From the NCBI GenBank assembly GCA_022750115.1, contig JAKIWI010000001.1, positions 147,490-211,489 of the forward strand: a stretch of 64,000 nucleotides of DNA, given 5' to 3'. The notes beneath the pieces are model-generated. The model made no database searches. It had not been told where the DNA came from and was given only the letters and a program-made list of their open reading frames with translations. Source of the stretch: Thermoplasmata archaeon (GTDB lineage Archaea > Thermoplasmatota > Thermoplasmata > Lutacidiplasmatales > UBA184). The number at the start of each line of letters is the position of its first letter. Positions within the stretch are counted from its first letter, which is position 1. The position numbers were made by a program, and so were the translations under genes. Shown here piece by piece: positions 16,841 to 25,520 of this stretch.

Positions 16841-18943
16841 ATGGCGACCGACCCGGTCTGCGGAATGTACGTCGACCCGCGGACGGCGACGCTGACCCTC
16901 GTGCGGGAGAACCGGACCTACTACTTCTGCGCGGCCTCCTGCCGCGAGTCGTTCGCTCGACCCGAGGCGCAGCGGGCCCGCCTGGCTCGCCAGCTTCTGG
17001 TGGCGTGGCCGCTGGCCGTGTTCGTCGCGATCCTGACGTACGGAACCCCGTTTTCGGGCTGGCCGTACGTCGCCCTCGTGGCGGCGGGAGTGGTCCAGGT
17101 CTCCGCGGGCCGTCCGTTCTACCGCGGCACCTGGGACGCGATCCGGGGCCTCATCGGCAACATGGACCTCCTGATCGCCGTCGCCACGACGGCCGCCTTC
17201 GCCTACAGCGCCGCGGTCGTGCTGCTCCCGGGCCGCTTGCCACCAGCGGTCTATTTCGATGCGTCCTCCCTGATTCTCGCCCTGATCCTGACCGGGAACT
17301 ACCTCGAGCAACGGACCCGTTCGCGCTCCGACGCGGTCATCCGCGCCCTTCGTGAGCTCCTGCCAACCGACGCGATCCGTGTCACCGTTGGTCGGGAGGA
17401 ACGCGTGTCCCTCGACCTGATCTCCGTGGGCGAGACGCTACGGGTCCGACCGCACGAACGGATCCCCGCCGACGGCCGTGTCGTGGCCGGCCGGTCCTGG
17501 ACCGACGAGGCGATCTTGACGGGCGAGAGCGGCCCCATCCCGAAAGGCCCCGGCGACGCGGTCGTTGGCGGGGCGCGAAACGGCGATGGGCTGCTCGACC
17601 TTCAGGTCACGGCCGTCGGACCCGACGCGTTCGTCGGAACTGTGGCGCGCCTCGTCTCCGACGCGGAGGCGAGCCGGATGCCGCTGCGCCGGACCGCCGA
17701 CCGCATTGCCGCATGGTTCGCGCCGGCCGTGCTCGGTCTCGCCGTGGTAGCGGCCGTCGGCTGGGGGGTGTTCGGCCGGGCGCCACTCGGGATCTCCGTT
17801 CTGGTGTTCGTGACGGTCGCCATCACGGCCTGCCCGTGCGCGTTCGGGATCGCCACCCCCGCCGCGATCGCGGTGGGGGCCGGACGCGCCGCCGAAGCGG
17901 GGGTCCTGTTCCGGGGCGAGGAGACGATCGACCGATTGGCGCACGTCGACTGGCTGATCACGGACAAGACGGGTACGCTCACGCAGGGCCGGCCGAGTGT
18001 CGCTCGCGTCCTGGCTCGGCCCGGCACCTCGTCGGACCAGGTCCTCGCCATCGCCACCTCCGTGTCACGGGGCTCGGATCACCCGCTCTCGTTGGCAACC
18101 GTGACCTATGCCACATCATCCCCTGCCGCTCCGCTGGTCGTACGGGAACTGCGGGTGATCCCCGGCGCGGGCGTCGCCGCCGACTGGGGGGCGCGTCCGG
18201 TCTTCTTCGGTCGACTCCGAGGCCGCGAAGGGGAGCCGGACCGATGGGCGAGCGATGCGCTGCAGGAGGCGGACCGACGGGGCGAGTCGGTCTCGTTCGT
18301 GGAGCTCGATGGAGCGCCGGTCGGGGCGCTGACGTACTCGGACCGGATCGCGCCGGGAGTCCGCGAAGCCGCGGCGCGCCTGCAGGCGATGGGGCTTACG
18401 CTGGAGCTCGCGACGGGAGACCGACCCGGCGCGGCGAGGTCCGCCGCGGAGGCGGCGGGGATCGACCTCGTGCGGGCGGGAATCGACCCCGAGGGGAAGC
18501 AGAAGCTCGTCGCCCAGCGGCGGTCCGAGGGCCACGTCGTCGCCTTCGTCGGCGACGGCGTGAACGACGCGCCCGCCCTCGCCGCGGCGGACGTCGGGAT
18601 CGCGATCGGCGCGGGAACCGACGTCGCGCGCGAGGCGGGGGGCGTGCTGCTCCTTCGGACCGATTTCTCCGGCGTTCCGGCCGCCGTGACGGTCGCCCGG
18701 GCGACGGTCCGAAAGGTTCGTCAGAACCTCGCGTGGGCGCTCGGCTACAACGCTGTGCTGCTGCCGATCGCCGCGGGCGCGCTCGTGCCGGTCCTCGGAT
18801 TCGGTGTCTACTCCGTCCTGCCGCTGCTGGGCGCGGTCGCGATGGCGTTCTCGTCGACCTCGGTCGTCACGAACTCGCTGTCCCTTGGGCGGCTCTCGCT
18901 CGGCCCGACCCGGGGCGCGCTCACGCCCGGTTCGACTCTCTAG
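16841..18943 (+). CDS. P1B-type heavy-metal ATPase with N-terminal YHS domain
   Basis: A 700-residue metal exporter. In order: YHS domain (residues 4-39, DPVCGM and YYFCAASC), paired TM helices, actuator loop with LTGES, TM6 metal site CPC at 331-333, phosphorylation motif DKTGT with Asp375, nucleotide-domain SDHPLS, hinge GDGVNDAPAL, then TM7 with YN and TM8 with MAFSSTSVVTNS. CPC plus YN plus MxxSS is the Cu+ (P1B-1) signature. The usual HMA domain is absent and replaced by YHS. It pumps cytoplasmic copper outward, most likely for detoxification; Ag+ is an alternative. Confidence 0.95.
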   Translation: MATDPVCGMYVDPRTATLTLVRENRTYYFCAASCRESFARPEAQRARLARQLLVAWPLAVFVAILTYGTPFSGWPYVALVAAGVVQVSAGRPFYRGTWDAIRGLIGNMDLLIAVATTAAFAYSAAVVLLPGRLPPAVYFDASSLILALILTGNYLEQRTRSRSDAVIRALRELLPTDAIRVTVGREERVSLDLISVGETLRVRPHERIPADGRVVAGRSWTDEAILTGESGPIPKGPGDAVVGGARNGDGLLDLQVTAVGPDAFVGTVARLVSDAEASRMPLRRTADRIAAWFAPAVLGLAVVAAVGWGVFGRAPLGISVLVFVTVAITACPCAFGIATPAAIAVGAGRAAEAGVLFRGEETIDRLAHVDWLITDKTGTLTQGRPSVARVLARPGTSSDQVLAIATSVSRGSDHPLSLATVTYATSSPAAPLVVRELRVIPGAGVAADWGARPVFFGRLRGREGEPDRWASDALQEADRRGESVSFVELDGAPVGALTYSDRIAPGVREAAARLQAMGLTLELATGDRPGAARSAAEAAGIDLVRAGIDPEGKQKLVAQRRSEGHVVAFVGDGVNDAPALAAADVGIAIGAGTDVAREAGGVLLLRTDFSGVPAAVTVARATVRKVRQNLAWALGYNAVLLPIAAGALVPVLGFGVYSVLPLLGAVAMAFSSTSVVTNSLSLGRLSLGPTRGALTPGSTL

Positions 18944-20191
18944 GCAACTGGCGTCCCGCCCGCCGGAACAGCCAGATCGCCGGAACGCCGGGCGCACAGA
19001 GGACGACCCACAGCTCGATCGGGTTGTGGATCACCGAGAGCGCAACGCCCCCGGCGACGACCGACAGCAGGAACCCGATGCCGCCGACCGTCCCGAACAG
19101 CCCGTTGTACGACCCGACCTCCGACGGCGGCGCGGCGTTGGACGGGAGCGTCGAGAACGGGATCGAGGTGAGGTTCTCCCCGATCGTGAGCAGGACGACG
19201 GCGCCGAAGAACACCGCGACAGCGCCGATGGGAAGGACCCCCGCGACGCCCAGCGCGAGGTACGCCGCGATGTACGCGAGCAGCCCCGCCGTGGCGAGCG
19301 AGGTGTGCCGCCGCCCGATCGCGAGCTGCGTCATCGGGACCTGGCCGAAGACCACCACGAGGCCGTTGACCGCGAACCCGAGTCCGAGCAACGAATACGG
19401 GAGGCCGAGCGGCCCGGCGACGTAGAGCGAGAACGTCACAGCCCACTGGCCGAGCGTGACGTTGGCGAGGGCGAAGGCGATGCAAAACCCGAGGAACGCG
19501 CGGTCGCGTCGAAGGATCCGGAGACTGTCCGCGACGGAACCCGGACGCACCCCCGACGGAGTGCCCGCGGAGGGGGCCGACGCGAGACGTTCGTCGTAGG
19601 GCGAGGGCTCCAGGGTGGCGGCGAGGTAGGCGGCCCCCACGAGCGTGGCGGCGCCCGCGCCCCACGCGACCGGGGCGAACCCCGTCAGGACGAGGAAGAC
19701 TCCGCCGACCGAGACCCCGAGCGCGAAACCGACGTTCCAGCCGACGCGCTGCCAGGTGAACGCGCGCGTCCGCATCGAGCCGGCCGTGAAGTCGCTCACG
19801 TACGCGGCGATGGCCAGCCCGCCCAGGTTACCGGCGACGCTGGAGACGGCGAACGCCGCGAGGACGCCCCCGAACGAGTGGGCGGCCATCGCGAACCCTC
19901 CCGCGCCGAGGGAACCGCCCTCGAGGGCGAACGCGGCCAGGAACAGGCGACGCCGACCAAGGCGGTCGGCGAGGAGTCCGCCCGCCCCGCCGATGAACAG
20001 CGGGGGATCCCGATCCCCGCGACGACGAGTCCGATCTCGATGTAGCCGATGCCGAGGACATTGTGGAGGTACAGCGCGAGGAACGGGCCGATGAGCGAGA
20101 GTCCGAAGGCGCGAAGGCCGGCTCCGACGGTGATGCGACGGAGGTTGGCGGTGAGGCCGAGCGTGCTCCCCACCCCCGGCTCCGCGGACAC
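18921..20191 (-). pseudogene. Major facilitator superfamily transporter, broken by a frameshift
   Basis: Two minus-strand frames together give a full 12-helix MFS protein of about 420 residues. The first (from GTG 20191) encodes TM1-2, ending LVVAGIGIP; the second (in frame to 18921) continues PLFIGGAGGLLADRLGRRR, the conserved loop 2-3 motif, and the remaining helices. The break is at the five-base G run 20002-20006 (C run on the coding strand): one more base would restore IGIPPLFIGG. This is either a real inactivating deletion or a homopolymer sequencing/assembly error; everything else in the gene is intact, favouring error or a very recent mutation. Substrate unknown. The 3' end overlaps the copper ATPase gene by 23 bases. 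Confidence 0.85.
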
Positions 20192-20226
20192 CGCCCTCCC
20201 TCGGCCGCCCGTTCGCACCGTAGGCG

Positions 20227-20232
20227 AATTAA
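20227..20232. promoter_or_regulatory. AATTAA element between divergent genes
   Basis: Palindrome-like AATTAA centred 29.5 bp before the Taw1 ATG at 20259. It is also the only AT-rich stretch upstream of the divergent MFS gene (about 38 bp from GTG 20191, which has GGGAGG just before it), so it may serve both. Confidence 0.5.
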
Positions 20233-20258
20233 GGGCGACGGCTCTGCCCGCGCCATCG

Positions 20259-21233
20259 ATGGGCGACCAGGACCTGCAGGGCGGGCTGGCCGAACAGGGG
20301 TACCAGCTCACCGGGCGCCACAGCGCCGTCAAGCTCTGCTACTGGACTCGCCAATCGCTCACGAAGGGTCGGGACTGCTACAAGGGCCGCTTCTACGGCA
20401 TCGAAAGCCACCGGTGCCTCCAGATGTCGCCGGCGATCGACTCGTGCAACCTGCACTGCCGGTTCTGCTGGCGCAGTCAGGGATGGGAGAACGACGCGAC
20501 GATGACCGAGTACGACGACCCGGAGCTGCTGCTCGACCGCTCGATCGACGCGCAGCGCCGGATCCTGTCCGGCTTCAAGGGCGAGGCGTCGGTCGACCCC
20601 GAGCGGTGGGCCGAGTCCCAGTCGCCTCGGCACGTGGCGATCTCACTGACCGGGGAGCCGACGCTGTACCCGAAGATGAACCGGTTCCTCGAACTCTGCG
20701 CCGAGCGGGGCATCACGACGTTTCTCGTCACGAACGGCACGAACCCGGACGCGCTGCGCGCGATGGACCCGTTGCCCACCCAGCTCTACGTGAGCGTCAC
20801 GGCGCCGAACCCCGAAGTGTTCCGGCGATTGACCGCGCCCAGCGACGAGCACGCATGGGACCGTCTGCTCGAGTCCCTCGCGATCATTCGCGACCTCGGC
20901 ACGCGCCGGGTCGTGCGCCACACCCTCGTCCGGGGCTGGAACCTCGGCTGGGTCGATCAATACGCGGAGCTCGACCTGCTCGCTCGGCCGGATTTCGTCG
21001 AGCCGAAGGGATACGTCTACATGGGCCGGTCGCGGCAGCGGCTCGGTCGCTCGCATGTCCCGTCCCACGCCGAGGTCCGCGCATTTGCGACCGGTCTCGC
21101 GGTCCGCACGGGGTACCACTCTCTCGACGAATCCCCGGAGTCGAAGGTCGTTCTCCTGGGCTCTCCGGGCGGCGCCGAGCGATACTTGCCGGGCCTCGGG
21201 CCCGCCGATTCCGAGGCCGCGGCCCTCGCGTGA
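20259..21233 (+). CDS. taw1: 4-demethylwyosine synthase (TYW1/Taw1)
   Basis: Radical SAM enzyme that builds the tricyclic base of wyosine at G37 of tRNA-Phe from N1-methylguanine and pyruvate. 324 residues. The radical SAM cluster is C63, C67, C70 in CNLHCRFCW; C27, C40 and C53 fit the second iron-sulfur cluster of Taw1. TGEPTLYP and the KGYVYMG segment are typical of the family. No flavodoxin domain, as expected for archaea. The ATG has AATTAA 29.5 bp upstream. With kae1 and tgtA it adds to the tRNA-modification genes of the window. Confidence 0.95.
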   Translation: MGDQDLQGGLAEQGYQLTGRHSAVKLCYWTRQSLTKGRDCYKGRFYGIESHRCLQMSPAIDSCNLHCRFCWRSQGWENDATMTEYDDPELLLDRSIDAQRRILSGFKGEASVDPERWAESQSPRHVAISLTGEPTLYPKMNRFLELCAERGITTFLVTNGTNPDALRAMDPLPTQLYVSVTAPNPEVFRRLTAPSDEHAWDRLLESLAIIRDLGTRRVVRHTLVRGWNLGWVDQYAELDLLARPDFVEPKGYVYMGRSRQRLGRSHVPSHAEVRAFATGLAVRTGYHSLDESPESKVVLLGSPGGAERYLPGLGPADSEAAALA

Positions 21234-21271
21234 TCGGCTCGCCGGACGGAGCTCGGGCCGCGGCGCTACGC

Positions 21272-21282
21272 GAATATTCTTA
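21272..21282 (+). promoter_or_regulatory. TATA-like element of the 21307 gene
   Basis: GAATATTCTTA, centred about 30 bp before the ATG at 21307. Confidence 0.6.
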
Positions 21283-21306
21283 GCCCCCGGAGTCATCGGG
21301 GTCGCC

Positions 21307-22095
21307 ATGACGCCCTCGTCGCGCGTCCGCGCTCCTCGAACTCGAAACGGGTCGAGCCGCTCCGCGCCCCTCGCCGTCCCCGCGGTGGCCCTGCTCGCGC
21401 TGACCGTGGTCCTCGTCGTCGCCGCTCCGCTCGCGGAGTCGGCGCCAGTCGTCAAGCTCGTCGCGCCGTACTCGGGAACACCCTTCCAGACGGCGGCTCA
21501 TTATCACCAAGGATGCGGGTTCAACCACATCGCCCACGACCTGTTGTTCTCCGCCACCACCGGCGCCGCGCACCTGAACCAGGAGTCGCGGGCGCAGAGG
21601 TGCCCGGGCAGTACCAACGTCCTCACGATCTTCCAGACGACGTCGGACACCGGGATCAACAGCAGCGCGTTCAGTCCGACGACGTCGGTGCCGCTCGCCC
21701 ACGCGAAGGTGCGCTGGGCCTTGACCTACGATTGGGAGTTGCACACGACCTGGGGGAACTCATCGCAGACGACGTACGCGTTCTTCTCCGTCGAGGTGCT
21801 GGCATCGATCTACGACGCGACCACCGGGGCGACCTACCTGCCGACCAACTCCTACCTCAACAGCGTCACGCAGTCGGATCTGAACAGCTCCTCGTTCCTC
21901 CACGTCAGTTCGGTCCCCGTCACCTTGTTCTTCAACCTCAGCCTGTCCTCGACCGACCTGTACCAATACAACACGTCCCTCCGGATCATCACCACGGTCG
22001 ACACGATCGGGCCGGGCAGCGACGCGTTCTCGATCGTGCTGTTCTACTACCCGCGGGTCGCGGACCGGGCCGCGCTGGACTGGGTCACCTACTGA
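21307..22095 (+). CDS. Secreted protein of unknown function
   Basis: A 262-residue protein with a basic N-terminus, a hydrophobic signal segment (about residues 22-42, ending APLAESA) and no second membrane helix, so it is secreted or held by its signal anchor. The mature part is rich in Ser/Thr/Tyr with several N-glycosylation sequons (NSS, NTS, NLS) and two cysteines. No family recognised. The start is supported by a TATA-like element about 30 bp upstream. Monocistronic, since the next genes are on the other strand. Confidence 0.75.
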   Translation: MTPSSRVRAPRTRNGSSRSAPLAVPAVALLALTVVLVVAAPLAESAPVVKLVAPYSGTPFQTAAHYHQGCGFNHIAHDLLFSATTGAAHLNQESRAQRCPGSTNVLTIFQTTSDTGINSSAFSPTTSVPLAHAKVRWALTYDWELHTTWGNSSQTTYAFFSVEVLASIYDATTGATYLPTNSYLNSVTQSDLNSSSFLHVSSVPVTLFFNLSLSSTDLYQYNTSLRIITTVDTIGPGSDAFSIVLFYYPRVADRAALDWVTY

Positions 22096-22182
22096 GTCGA
22101 AGGTCGACCGCCGATCCGGCGGCCAACGCTGGGACGGGGAACCGCCGGACCTCCCCGGGTCCCGTGGGTCGGGGGCCGTCGT

Positions 22183-22347
22183 TCAGGCGAGCTTCCAGTT
22201 CAGGATCTCGACGACGATGGCGGCGCTGATGCCGAAGAGAACGACCAGGTACGGGTCGAGCTTCAGCGCCCGGGTCTCCTCCATGTCGTAGTATTGGATG
22301 AGACCGGCCGCGGAGTGGAATCCACTCTTCTTGCTGTCCGCGGGCAT
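22183..22347 (-). CDS. Sec61-beta subunit of the protein translocase
   Basis: A 54-residue protein. The N-terminus carries the conserved HSAAGLIQYYDMEE segment and RALKLDPYLVV, followed by one C-terminal transmembrane helix (about 33-50), the layout of archaeal Sec61-beta/SecG, a tail-anchored subunit of the SecYE channel. The start is supported by a near-perfect TATA box 27 bp upstream. The neighbouring SppA peptidase acts on signal peptides left by the same pathway, but this gene has its own promoter. Confidence 0.9.
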   Translation of the reverse strand: MPADSKKSGFHSAAGLIQYYDMEETRALKLDPYLVVLFGISAAIVVEILNWKLA

Positions 22348-22370
22348 CGAACCGTTCCACCGACGACCGG

Positions 22371-22378
22371 TATATATC
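22371..22378 (-). promoter_or_regulatory. TATA box of the Sec61-beta gene
   Basis: Minus-strand GATATATA centred about 27 bp upstream of the ATG at 22347; one of the best TATA matches in the window. Confidence 0.75.
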
Positions 22379-22398
22379 GCTGTGCGGGAGCGACGGAC

Positions 22399-23187
22399 CT
22401 ACGGGCGCCGTACGACGGCATCCCAAAGTGCGTCCTCGAGGGAGTCGCGCATCGCCGTGGTGAGGCCGGGGCCGATCGACGAGAGCCCGCCCGAGAACAT
22501 CCTCTCGAAGAAGGGACGGGGGGGAGCGACTCGGATCGCCTTGGCGCTGGACACCCCGGTGAGGCGACTCAGTTCCTCGAGCGCTTCCTCCCGGTCCCCG
22601 AGCCGGTCGACCAGCCCGAGCTCCAGCGCGCGTCGGCCGCTCCAGAACTCTCCGGTGGCCAGCGCCCGGATCTCCTCGACTGGCCGTTTCCGCTCGCGGG
22701 CGACCATCGCCACGAACGACTCGTAGGAGTCGTGGGCGACCGCCTGCAGCTTGCCCCGCTCCTCGTCGGTCAGAGGGCGGAGCCCCTGGTAGGCGTCTTT
22801 GTGCCGGCCCTCATGCAGAAGTTCGACGTCGATTCCCAACTTGTCGAGCAGCTTGCGGACCGCGATGTGCGGGAAGATGACCCCGATCGAGCCGACGCCG
22901 CTGTCGGGATACGCGAACACCGTCCGAGCCCCGATCGCGGCCATGTACGCCCCCGACGCGCCGAGCGACCCGATCGAAGCGACGACGGGCTTGACGGCGT
23001 TGAGCCGTTTCACGGCGAGGAACAGGTCGGTCGACGGAATGTCTCCCCCGCCGCCCGACGAGATATCGAACAGCACGCCGCGGATGCGACGTCGCTGGCG
23101 GAGGGCCTTGAGCAAGCCAAGGTACGGTTCGACCGAGCGTTCGCGGATCGTCCCGCGGAACTGAACGACGGCCAGCCGGTCTCGCAT
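22399..23187 (-). CDS. sppA: Signal peptide peptidase SppA (S49)
   Basis: A 262-residue serine protease of the ClpP-like S49 family that degrades cleaved signal peptides. The catalytic serine is S78 in GSLGASGAYMAA and the general-base lysine is K130 in EGRHKDAY, the archaeal/short SppA dyad. DSGVGSIGV near 95-103 is also conserved. Unlike most SppA proteins it shows no N-terminal signal anchor: residues 1-10 run directly into the first strand. It may be cytoplasmic or peripheral. ATG 23187 is used; GTG 23190 is adjacent and equivalent. Confidence 0.92.
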   Translation of the reverse strand: MRDRLAVVQFRGTIRERSVEPYLGLLKALRQRRRIRGVLFDISSGGGGDIPSTDLFLAVKRLNAVKPVVASIGSLGASGAYMAAIGARTVFAYPDSGVGSIGVIFPHIAVRKLLDKLGIDVELLHEGRHKDAYQGLRPLTDEERGKLQAVAHDSYESFVAMVARERKRPVEEIRALATGEFWSGRRALELGLVDRLGDREEALEELSRLTGVSSAKAIRVAPPRPFFERMFSGGLSSIGPGLTTAMRDSLEDALWDAVVRRP

Positions 23188-23303
23188 CACACGGATCCGG
23201 CGATTCCGAGAGCATCGGGCGCTTTACCGCCTCCGATGCTCGATGGAGGCGAACGCCGGCACCGTTATCGTGCGCGGGCTCCCCTCGGCCGGGGGGAATC
23301 GAA

Positions 23304-23723
23304 GTGGAGCCCACACCAGGCGAAGCCCCGTTCGCGAGCGGATTCCTCGACGCCCGCATCATCGTCCCGTTGGTCTTCGGGGTCGGCCTCCTCGTCGCCG
23401 CCCCGCTCCTCTGGCTCGGGACGCACGGCAGCCACGGCGGGCTCCTCGCCCTCTTCTACGGCGGGATTCTGGCGATCGTGCTGGGGGCGGTCTTCGCCTT
23501 CTTCGTCGGACTGTTCGTTCTGGGCTCGCTGTCGCTGCTCGGCATCGTCTGGGTCGTCACCGAGCGGCTCGCGCTCGCGTTCGGGCCGGTTACCGGATGG
23601 GCCGCCGCTGGCCTCGTCGTGCTCGGCCTCATGATGCTGCCGACGTCGTGGCGGCGCTGGCGTGACGTCGCTCGAGCGCGGCGCGCGTGGAGCGAGCTCA
23701 AAGGCGGCTCCGTGCCGCCCTAG
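23304..23723 (+). CDS. Integral membrane protein, unknown function
   Basis: A 139-residue protein with four predicted hydrophobic helices (about residues 20-39, 45-62, 64-84 and 92-112) and a short basic C-terminal tail rich in Trp and Arg. No conserved polar residues inside the helices suggest a catalytic or transport role, and I recognise no family. GTG start. Its TAG stop shares the palindrome CTAG with the stop of the small opposite-strand frame 23720-23932. Confidence 0.7.
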   Translation: MEPTPGEAPFASGFLDARIIVPLVFGVGLLVAAPLLWLGTHGSHGGLLALFYGGILAIVLGAVFAFFVGLFVLGSLSLLGIVWVVTERLALAFGPVTGWAAAGLVVLGLMMLPTSWRRWRDVARARRAWSELKGGSVPP

Positions 23724-23932
23724 TCCGCATCGGGATCGACCGGCGAATGCGGGGCGACCACGCCCAGTTCGATCGCCAGCTCGCGGAGCCGTCGACCTTC
23801 GGAGCCGGACGCGGACCGATTTCCCCGCCCCAACCCGTTGCTCCGCTCCACGAGTCGCGCCTCGTCCGCGGTCGTCCGCAGCCCATACTCGATCGTCCGG
23901 TCGTTCGTGGCGAATCCGTTCCAGGCGCCCAT
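23720..23932 (-). CDS. Small hypothetical protein
   Basis: A possible 70-residue soluble protein with acidic and arginine-rich segments and a helical RRLRELAIELGVV stretch. Codon choice (GAC GAG GCG, GTG GAG CGG) resembles real genes here, and its stop interlocks with that of the convergent membrane-protein gene through a shared CTAG. There is no recognised family and no strong promoter, so it may still be a chance frame in GC-rich DNA. The rest of the stretch to the rfcS start at 24079 shows nothing else. Confidence 0.4.
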   Translation of the reverse strand: MGAWNGFATNDRTIEYGLRTTADEARLVERSNGLGRGNRSASGSEGRRLRELAIELGVVAPHSPVDPDAD

Positions 23933-24078
23933 AATCGACCCATGGCGCGGGGGTCGTTGTTCCCAGCGCACCGGCGGCGCTCACCTCCCGTGAGTGGCCG
24001 ACGGTGGGCGCCCGGCGAGCGGCGCTTCGGAAACCCTATCTACGGCGACCCGTCCTCGGCGCTCGAGAGCGTTCCGGG

Positions 24079-25074
24079 ATGAGCGAACCGACGTCGGACG
24101 CGATCTGGGTGGAGAAGTACCGCCCTCGATCGCTCGCGGACATGGTTGGCCAGGAAGGTGTCGTCCCGCTGCTGCGCGCGTACGCCGCGCGCCACTCGCT
24201 CCCGCACCTCCTGTTCGCCGGGGCGCCGGGGACCGGGAAGACGACCGCTGCGCTCGCCCTCGCCCACGACCTGCTCGGCGACGAGTGGCGCCAGAACTTC
24301 CTCGAACTGAACGCTTCCGACGAGCGCGGCATCGACACGGTCCGCACGACGATCAAAGGCTACGCCCGAAGCGCGCCGCTCGGCGGCGTTGGGTTCAAGC
24401 TCCTGTTCCTCGACGAGGCCGACAACCTGACCAGCGAGGCGCAAGGCTCACTCCGTCGGATGATGGAGCGCTACTCGGCGGCGTGCCGGTTCATCCTGTC
24501 GTGCAACTATTCCAGTCGGATCATCGAGCCCATCCAGTCGCGGTGCGCGGTGTTCCGGTTCCGCGGCCTCTCGGCCGATCAGATGCGGAAGCAGCTCGAA
24601 CGGGTCGCGAAGGGCGAGAAGCTGACGGTCGCGGACGGCGCGTACGACGCGATCTACGAGCAGGCCGATGGCGACCTCCGACGGGCGACGAACCTGCTCC
24701 AGCTCGCCGCCGCGGCGGGCGGGCCCGTGTCCCGAAGCTCGGTGGAGGGGGCGACGACGCAGCCGATCCGGACCGAGGTCGAGGCGATGGTCACGCTCGC
24801 GCTCGCCGGCCGATTCTTCGAGGCGCGCACGCGCTTGTTCGGACTGTTCGTCGAACGCGGCGCCAGCGGCGAGGACATCCTGAAGGCGGTCCACCGCTAC
24901 CTTCCCGACCTGCCGGAGGCGACGATCACGACCCGCGAGAAGATCGAGTTGATCGACCACCTCGCCGAGGTCGACTTCCGTCTTGCCCAGGGCGCCTCCG
25001 AGCGGGTCCAGATGGAGAGCGTCCTCGCGAAGCTCGCGCTCCTGCGGCCGACGGTGGCCGGACGGACCGCGTGA
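24079..25074 (+). CDS. rfcS: Replication factor C small subunit
   Basis: AAA+ ATPase of the clamp loader that places PCNA on primed DNA. 331 residues: WVEKYRP at 10-16 (RFC box), Walker A GAPGTGKT 48-55, NASDERGID, Walker B LFLDEAD near 111-117, sensor 1 SCNYSSRI and the SRC arginine-finger motif QSRC. Length and motifs match the archaeal small subunit and there is no intein, which this gene sometimes carries. moaC follows with a 4-base GTGA overlap, so replication and molybdopterin genes are co-transcribed here. Confidence 0.96.
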   Translation: MSEPTSDAIWVEKYRPRSLADMVGQEGVVPLLRAYAARHSLPHLLFAGAPGTGKTTAALALAHDLLGDEWRQNFLELNASDERGIDTVRTTIKGYARSAPLGGVGFKLLFLDEADNLTSEAQGSLRRMMERYSAACRFILSCNYSSRIIEPIQSRCAVFRFRGLSADQMRKQLERVAKGEKLTVADGAYDAIYEQADGDLRRATNLLQLAAAAGGPVSRSSVEGATTQPIRTEVEAMVTLALAGRFFEARTRLFGLFVERGASGEDILKAVHRYLPDLPEATITTREKIELIDHLAEVDFRLAQGASERVQMESVLAKLALLRPTVAGRTA

Positions 25075-25520
25075 CGCGGCAGCGCTCGATCCACCGAAAG
25101 CCGGTCGTTTTCCGCCGCGCCGTCGTCAAGGGCACGCTCACCCTGCGGGCCAAAACGGCCGCAGCGATCCGCGCGGGTCGGGTCAAGAAGGGCGACCCGG
25201 TCGCCGCCGCCGAGCTCGCGGGACTTCTCGCGATGAAGCGGACGCCCGAGTTGATCCCGCATTGCCACTCCGTGCCCCTGACCGGGAGCCGTGTCGAGGT
25301 CTCGGTCCGCGGACGGACGGCGACCGTCCGCGCCGTCGCCGAGGCGGTCCACCAAACGGGCGTCGAGATGGAGGCGCTCGTGGGCGCGACCGTCGCTCTG
25401 CTCACCGTCTGGGATATGGTCAAATATCTCGAGAAGGACGCATCGGGCGGTTACCCCGAGACCCGACTCGGGCCGGTCGTCGTCGTGACGAAGGAGAAGC
25501 GGACGGTGAGCGCCAAATGA
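25071..25520 (+). CDS. moaC: Cyclic pyranopterin monophosphate synthase MoaC
   Basis: Acts in molybdenum cofactor synthesis, forming cyclic pyranopterin monophosphate from the MoaA product. 149 residues. Conserved RVKKGD, AAELAGLLAMKRTPELIPHCH with the active-site histidine, HQTGVEMEALVGA and DMVKYLEKD with the active-site Asp/Lys pair are all present. The usual MVDV motif near the N-terminus is replaced by KPVVFRRAVV, a mild divergence. The GTG overlaps the rfcS stop; moaB follows with an ATGA overlap. Confidence 0.94.
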   Translation: MTRQRSIHRKPVVFRRAVVKGTLTLRAKTAAAIRAGRVKKGDPVAAAELAGLLAMKRTPELIPHCHSVPLTGSRVEVSVRGRTATVRAVAEAVHQTGVEMEALVGATVALLTVWDMVKYLEKDASGGYPETRLGPVVVVTKEKRTVSAK

